10,894 nucleotides of DNA from Clostridiales bacterium (lineage in GTDB: Bacteria; Bacillota; Clostridia; Oscillospirales; CAG-272), in NCBI GenBank assembly GCA_003523225.1, contig DPGK01000006.1:1623-12516 (forward strand). Direction: 5' to 3'. The notes beneath the pieces were generated by a model. It was given only the letters and a program-made list of their open reading frames with translations. It had not been told where the DNA came from and ran no database searches. The translations under genes and the position numbers were made by a program. How positions within the stretch are numbered: the stretch's first letter is position 1; every line of letters starts with the position of its first letter. This document shows, in pieces, positions 7,123-10,894 of the stretch.

Positions 7123-8736
7123 ATGAAAAAAGCAAAGAGAGTATTTCTTATAGTTCTTGACAGCTTCGGCATCGGGGAAGCTCCCGACGCCGGAGAATTC
7201 GGCGTGACCGCCGAGGGAGGCGACCGGGGCAGCGATACGCTGCGCTCGGTTGCGGGCAGCCCCGCGTTTTCCGCCCCAAACCTTACGCGGCTCGGGCTTT
7301 TTGCCATCGACGGTCAGGCTGATAAAGATCCCGTTCCGACCGGGGCAGGGTATACCGGAGCGGTCGCGCGCCTGCGGGAGCTTTCACGCGGCAAGGATAC
7401 AACAATCGGTCACTGGGAGCTTGCGGGGATAATTTCGGACACACCGATGCCGACATATCCGGACGGATTTCCCGACGAGGTGATCGACGCTTTCAGCGCA
7501 GCGACCGGACGCGGGGTGCTTTGCAATCTGCCCTATTCCGGCACTGCCGTAATACACGATTACGGGCGCGAGCATATCAAAAGCGGCGACCTTATCGTAT
7601 ATACCTCGGCGGACAGCGTGTTTCAGATAGCCGCGCACGAGGACGTCGTGCCGCCGGAGCAGCTTTATGAGTATTGCCGTATCGCGCGGCGCATACTGAC
7701 CGGAAAGCACGCGGTGGGCAGGGTCATTGCGCGTCCCTTTGCCGGTGAATATCCGGACTTTTACCGCACCTCGCGCCGTCACGATTTTTCGCTCGAGCCG
7801 CCGCGGGATACCATGCTTGACGCTGTTTCGCGCGCCGGGCTTGAGACTCTTGGAGTCGGCAAGATACACGATATTTTTGCCGGGCGCGGACTTACCGATT
7901 TTGTCTACGCCGAGGACAATGCCGACGGCATGAAAAAGACCTCAGCATATGCGGAGAGGGATTTTTCAGGGCTTTGCTTTGTAAATCTTGTGGATTTTGA
8001 TTCAAAATACGGGCACCGACGCGATACCGACGGCTATGCGGGGGCGATATCGGAATTTGACAGGTGGCTCGGAACTTTCCTGCCGACGCTCGGTGATGAC
8101 GACGTGGTCATGATAACTGCCGACCACGGCTGTGACCCGCGCTTTGCAAAGACCACCGACCATACGCGCGAGTATATCCCGCTGATAATCGCGGGAAAGG
8201 GGATCGAGCCGCAGGATCTCGGCACGCGTTCCGGCTTTGACAATGTCGCCGCCACCGTGTGCGACCTGCTGGGGGTGGAATACAAAACCGTTTCACGCGG
8301 CTTTGCCGCACAGCTTGCCAACCCTCCGCACGTTCTTATCGAGGCGGCGCGGGACGCCATGAGCCGCGCATATGCGCCTTATTCGCACCATACGGTCGGT
8401 GCAGCGCTGCTTACCGCGGACGGTAAGGTCTACACCGGCTGCAATATTGAGTCCGCATCCTATTCTCCGACAAACTGCGCGGAGAGAACGGCGTTTTTCA
8501 AAGCAGTAAGCGAGGGAGAGCGCGACTTTGCCGCAATTGCCGTGACCGGAGGACGCGAGGGAAAGGTTGAGGGAGCATTCCCACCCTGCGGGGTCTGCCG
8601 TCAGGTCATGGCGGAATTCTGCCGACCCGGAGAATTTATGGTGTATCTTGACACGGGCAGGGACGGCGAATATGAGACTTATACCCTTGAAGGGCTTCTG
8701 CCGCGCGGTTTTACGCCGGAGAATCTTAAACCCTGA
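7123..8736 (+). CDS. deoB-cdd: Fused phosphopentomutase and cytidine deaminase
   Basis: One uninterrupted 537-residue frame encodes two enzymes. Residues 1 to about 398 are a full phosphopentomutase of the alkaline phosphatase superfamily, converting (deoxy)ribose-1-phosphate to the 5-phosphate: metal-binding VLDSFGIGEAPDAG (Asp13), GKDTTIGHWELAG with the phosphorylated threonine at Thr93, VDFDSKYGHRRD (290-301), TADHGCDP (332-339) and DHTRE (346-350). Residues about 400-537 are a full cytidine deaminase: AYAPYSHHTVGAALL (416-430), GCNIESASYS (439-448), NCAERT with zinc Cys452 and proton-shuttle Glu454, and PPCGVCRQ with zinc Cys489 and Cys492. There is almost no linker. I chose the ATG at 7123 because AAAGGA (7105-7110) lies 12 bases upstream and the DeoB homology begins there; an in-frame TTG at 7096 and ATG at 7102 would add a poor N-terminus. 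I see no ribosome binding site or good start at the domain junction, so separate translation of the deaminase is unlikely. Confidence 0.94.
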   Translation: MKKAKRVFLIVLDSFGIGEAPDAGEFGVTAEGGDRGSDTLRSVAGSPAFSAPNLTRLGLFAIDGQADKDPVPTGAGYTGAVARLRELSRGKDTTIGHWELAGIISDTPMPTYPDGFPDEVIDAFSAATGRGVLCNLPYSGTAVIHDYGREHIKSGDLIVYTSADSVFQIAAHEDVVPPEQLYEYCRIARRILTGKHAVGRVIARPFAGEYPDFYRTSRRHDFSLEPPRDTMLDAVSRAGLETLGVGKIHDIFAGRGLTDFVYAEDNADGMKKTSAYAERDFSGLCFVNLVDFDSKYGHRRDTDGYAGAISEFDRWLGTFLPTLGDDDVVMITADHGCDPRFAKTTDHTREYIPLIIAGKGIEPQDLGTRSGFDNVAATVCDLLGVEYKTVSRGFAAQLANPPHVLIEAARDAMSRAYAPYSHHTVGAALLTADGKVYTGCNIESASYSPTNCAERTAFFKAVSEGERDFAAIAVTGGREGKVEGAFPPCGVCRQVMAEFCRPGEFMVYLDTGRDGEYETYTLEGLLPRGFTPENLKP

Positions 8737-8753
8737 ATCGAATACTTGCATGT

Positions 8754-8780
8754 GGGCTGCCGTGCACGGCAGCCCTTTTT
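8754..8780 (+). terminator. Rho-independent terminator of the operon
   Basis: GGGCTGCCG (8754-8762) and CGGCAGCCC (8767-8775) form a perfect 9-bp GC-rich stem with a TGCA loop, followed directly by TTTTT (8776-8780). It begins 17 bases after the deoB-cdd stop and is the first convincing terminator after the promoter at 714-742. Confidence 0.93.
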
Positions 8781-8846
8781 GCCTACCTGCGGTCGGAATA
8801 TGTAAAAAAGCAGTCGTTTTAGGTGCGGCAGAGTTGAAATATTCTC

Positions 8847-8875
8847 TTGACTGAATGAGGCAATAATGCTATAAT
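8847..8875 (+). promoter_or_regulatory. Predicted SigA-type promoter with extended -10 for the lipoprotein gene
   Basis: TTGACT (8847-8852) and TATAAT (8870-8875) are separated by 17 bases, and TGC (8867-8869) precedes the -10, forming an extended -10 element. This is close to consensus and predicts strong expression starting near 8882. It lies after the preceding operon's terminator, so the downstream gene is an independent unit. Confidence 0.8.
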
Positions 8876-8887
8876 AAATCACAGCAC

Positions 8888-8910
8888 GGCGCGCGGCTGC
8901 TATGCGCGCC
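8888..8910 (+). promoter_or_regulatory. GC-rich hairpin at the start of the lipoprotein mRNA leader
   Basis: GGCGCGC (8888-8894) pairs perfectly with GCGCGCC (8904-8910) across a 9-base loop. It starts 12 bases after the -10 box, so it would lie within a few bases of the mRNA 5' end, upstream of the ribosome binding site GGAAAGG (8922-8928). There is no T-tract. Its form and position resemble the leader hairpin of the oxidoreductase gene at 426-447. Confidence 0.5.
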
Positions 8911-8936
8911 TGTCTGATTCCGGAAAGGTGGTTGTC

Positions 8937-10757
8937 ATGATAAAGCAGAATGTCAAAAAGAGACTGACGCAGATAATCTGCATCATTCTCGCGGCGATGA
9001 TGGTGGTCGGACTGATCGTTATCATTCTTTCAGGCTGCTCGCCGCAAAAACAGACAGATGGCGGTAGTTCCGTCTCTGCTGTTCAGACCGGAGAGGAAGA
9101 TCCCTCCGCGCAGGACTTTGTTGTTCTGCGCGGAGGAGAGGCGGTATGCTCGGTTATCCGTCCGGGGCTGACAACTCAAAGTGTCAAGGACGCCGCCGTT
9201 GCCATCCGCCGCGGGATCGAAGCCGTTACCGGCGTCCTGCCGGTAATATCCGACGACTATCTCGAGCCGGGGAAGGAGGCGGACAGCTCCGCCATTGAAA
9301 TTCTTGTCGGCAAGACCAACAGACCCGAAAGCGATGCCGGTATCACATATACAAATTACGCCGGATTTTCGATATTTGTTTCGGGAAACAAGCTCGTGGT
9401 GCTTGCCTCCGACGACGTCGGCTATAAGGGAGCCGCCGAGTTGCTTTCAAATAAGCTGTATGACTATTATGTAAGGGAAAGCGGGGAACTGGTGCTCCCG
9501 GCTGATTTTTCTGTCAGCGGAAGCGGCAACAGTATGCTTTCCACCCTGCCGATATACAACACGTCTGGGAAGATAGAAAGCCTGTGGGACTGCGGCGACA
9601 GCTGCCTTATGTACATAATAAAAGAGACGAGCTCCGCCGAGTTTGAAGCATATGCTGCGCCGCTTGCCGAAGCCGGCTTTGTGTCTACCGCCGTCAATCA
9701 GATAGGCGATAATCTTTACCGCACATATACTACCCCCGACGGCAAATATGTCCTCAACACTGTTTTTACCGCGTACGAAAAGAAAACGCGACTCATTATC
9801 GAGCCGCTCTCAAAGACCGCGCTGCCGGATCACGAGACTGAATACACCGACACGGCGGGTCCCGTCACTCTTACGCAGGTAGGGCTTGAGTATCTCTATG
9901 ATCCCTCAAAGCATATTTCAAATTATCAGATAGGTATGCTTTACATTTTCCGGCTGCGCGACGGCAGGTTTATCGTTATCGATGGCGGATACAATCATAA
10001 TAAAAACCTCAGCCTGTTTGTAAGCGAGATGAAAAAGCTTGCCGCCGACCCGAACAACATCACCATTGCGGCGTGGATATTCACCCACTCGCACGGCGAC
10101 CATGTCGGGCTGTTCAGAAGCCTTGCAAATTCATCCGAACGCACTATTTTTACCGTCGAGCGATTCATCTTCAATTTCATGAGCAAGGAGCAATACGCTA
10201 AGATAAACGAAGGCTATCCGGCAGCCGTATACAGCGGCATCGCAAATTTCAAGGGCGCAAAGATCATAAAAGCGCATCCGGGGCAGAAATTCAGCTTCGG
10301 CGGCGCTGAGATAGAATATTATTCCACCATCGAGCTGGTTGCGCCGAAGGACTGCGACACCGGTAACACGACAAGCGCCGTATTCTCGGTGACGGCTGAG
10401 GGACAGAAGATAATGTTCCTTGGAGATTCCAGCAATACAATGACGGATGTGCTTATAAAATGCTACGGTAATGAGCTTAAGAGCGATATCGTTCAGGTGG
10501 CGCACCACGGCGCGCCCGGCGGAACTGTTGAGCTTTACAAGCTTATCGACGCCCGCGTTGCCTTCTGGCCGCTGGGCGTATGGGATTATTACAATTTCGG
10601 CGGTCACGGACGCAAGAACGAGACCTGGAACGCCTACCTGTTCTCCTCGCCGAATATGATGGAGATAATCCTTGCCGGACATTCGGAGCGCACCGTTACG
10701 CTCCCGTACGAGCCAACGGTAAAGACCTTCCCGCCCGACACCGAGCCGAAAGAATAG
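8937..10757 (+). CDS. Surface lipoprotein with a metallo-beta-lactamase-fold domain and a glycosidase-accessory-like N-terminal domain
   Basis: The 606-residue protein begins with a basic stretch, a long hydrophobic helix (about 13-31) and the lipobox LSGC with Cys34, so it should be lipid-anchored on the outer face of the membrane. Residues about 62-192 (LRGGEAVCSVIRPG..., AAVAIRRGIEAVTGVLPVI, EILVGKTNRPES, GNKLVVLASDDVGYKGAAELL) resemble the N-terminal accessory domain found in alpha-glucuronidase/DUF4838-type carbohydrate enzymes. Residues about 200-300 are unassigned. Residues about 310-595 are an MBL-fold hydrolase: IDGGYN (348-353), THSHGDHVG with His384, His386, Asp388 and His389, FLGDSS with Asp497, and VAHHGAPGG with His523 and His524, a pattern close to the MBL domain of ComEC. 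There are no ComEC membrane segments. I chose the ATG at 8937, 8 bases after GGAAAGG; a GTG at 8928 abuts that site. The substrate is unknown. Confidence 0.88.
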   Translation: MIKQNVKKRLTQIICIILAAMMVVGLIVIILSGCSPQKQTDGGSSVSAVQTGEEDPSAQDFVVLRGGEAVCSVIRPGLTTQSVKDAAVAIRRGIEAVTGVLPVISDDYLEPGKEADSSAIEILVGKTNRPESDAGITYTNYAGFSIFVSGNKLVVLASDDVGYKGAAELLSNKLYDYYVRESGELVLPADFSVSGSGNSMLSTLPIYNTSGKIESLWDCGDSCLMYIIKETSSAEFEAYAAPLAEAGFVSTAVNQIGDNLYRTYTTPDGKYVLNTVFTAYEKKTRLIIEPLSKTALPDHETEYTDTAGPVTLTQVGLEYLYDPSKHISNYQIGMLYIFRLRDGRFIVIDGGYNHNKNLSLFVSEMKKLAADPNNITIAAWIFTHSHGDHVGLFRSLANSSERTIFTVERFIFNFMSKEQYAKINEGYPAAVYSGIANFKGAKIIKAHPGQKFSFGGAEIEYYSTIELVAPKDCDTGNTTSAVFSVTAEGQKIMFLGDSSNTMTDVLIKCYGNELKSDIVQVAHHGAPGGTVELYKLIDARVAFWPLGVWDYYNFGGHGRKNETWNAYLFSSPNMMEIILAGHSERTVTLPYEPTVKTFPPDTEPKE

Positions 10758-10795
10758 ATCCAGCCCGCCGCACGGCGGATCACGGGAAACTCAAC

Positions 10796-10829
10796 ACCTG
10801 TGCGTCGCGCTTTGGCGCGACGCACAGGT
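10796..10829 (+). terminator. Perfect 15-bp hairpin, probable terminator of the lipoprotein gene
   Basis: Positions 10796-10810 (starting ACCTGTGCG) are perfectly complementary to 10815-10829 (ending CGCACAGGT), with the loop TTTG. The very stable stem is followed only by TTTAT, a short and interrupted T-tract, so termination strength is uncertain. A small hairpin, CCGCCG/CGGCGG (10765-10778), lies between it and the lipoprotein stop codon. Position 39 bases after the gene end favours a terminator role. Confidence 0.65.
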
Positions 10830-10876
10830 TTATGATATAAAAATCACCTTGCTGATTGCATAAAAGTTCCGGGGCT

Positions 10877-10894
10877 GACGCGCTTTTGCGCGTC
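10877..10894. repeat. Inverted repeat cut by the right edge of the window
   Basis: GACGCGC (10877-10883) pairs with GCGCGTC (10888-10894) around a TTTT loop; the second arm ends on the last base of the window, so the stem may continue. It resembles the core of the nearby 10796-10829 hairpin (GTCGCGC-TTTG-GCGCGAC). It may be a second or convergent terminator, but what follows cannot be seen. Confidence 0.4.

Noticed and set aside
7211..7222. Possible defect in the DeoB motif: GKDTTIGHWE instead of GKDTxTGHWE
   Set aside because: By alignment with related metalloenzymes the phosphorylated residue is the first threonine, four residues before the His, which is present (Thr93; its codon is near 7399). 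The Ile replaces a non-catalytic position.
1..10894. CRISPR arrays, tRNA or rRNA genes, insertion sequences, phage genes
   Set aside because: No regularly spaced repeats, cloverleaf-like segment, transposase or integrase motif, or terminal inverted repeats were seen on either strand by eye.

Overview
The window is about 10.9 kb of moderately GC-rich bacterial chromosome. The gene content suggests a Firmicute, most likely a Clostridia/Oscillospirales-type gut or rumen organism. This rests on AAAGGA/AAGGAGG ribosome binding sites, consensus SigA-type promoters (TTGACA-17-TATTAT and similar), the rimO-pgsA gene pair, and a lipoprotein with a typical Gram-positive style N-terminus. The placement is an inference; there is no rRNA or other phylogenetic marker here.

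Layout. On the left edge, reading leftward, is the N-terminal 133 residues of a Gfo/Idh/MocA-family NAD(P)-dependent oxidoreductase (399 to the window edge). It is separated from the rest by a 380-base divergent control region (400-779) with a near-consensus promoter in each direction, a GC-rich hairpin in the leftward leader, and three AT-rich direct repeats spaced about 21-22 bp apart. From 780 to 8736 eight genes run on the + strand with gaps of only 15-59 bases and no convincing internal terminator: a class I/II PLP aminotransferase, trpS, rimO, pgsA, an HD-domain hydrolase, tdk, deoD, and a single reading frame joining phosphopentomutase (deoB) to cytidine deaminase (cdd). A textbook rho-independent terminator (8754-8780) closes this block, so it reads as one operon with the promoter at 714-742. 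A separate transcription unit follows, with a strong extended -10 promoter (8847-8875) and a 606-residue membrane-anchored lipoprotein. The lipoprotein combines an N-terminal domain like the accessory domain of alpha-glucuronidase-type enzymes with a C-terminal metallo-beta-lactamase-fold domain. It ends before a perfect 15-bp hairpin at 10796-10829.

How the genes fit together. The first half of the operon is housekeeping (amino-acid transamination, tRNA-Trp charging, ribosomal protein S12 methylthiolation, phosphatidylglycerol synthesis). The second half is a nucleoside salvage cassette. Tdk phosphorylates thymidine and deoxyuridine. DeoD splits purine nucleosides to base and (deoxy)ribose-1-phosphate. 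The DeoB part isomerises that sugar phosphate to the 5-phosphate for central metabolism. The Cdd part deaminates (deoxy)cytidine. The HD protein just upstream of tdk may be a nucleotide phosphohydrolase, but that is only inferred from its domain and neighbours.

The most notable items are the DeoB-Cdd fusion, the surface-anchored MBL protein with a carbohydrate-enzyme-like N-terminal domain, the repeated sites in the divergent promoter region, and the similar GC-rich hairpins close to the 5' ends of two transcripts. No CRISPR array, tRNA, rRNA, insertion sequence or phage gene is visible.
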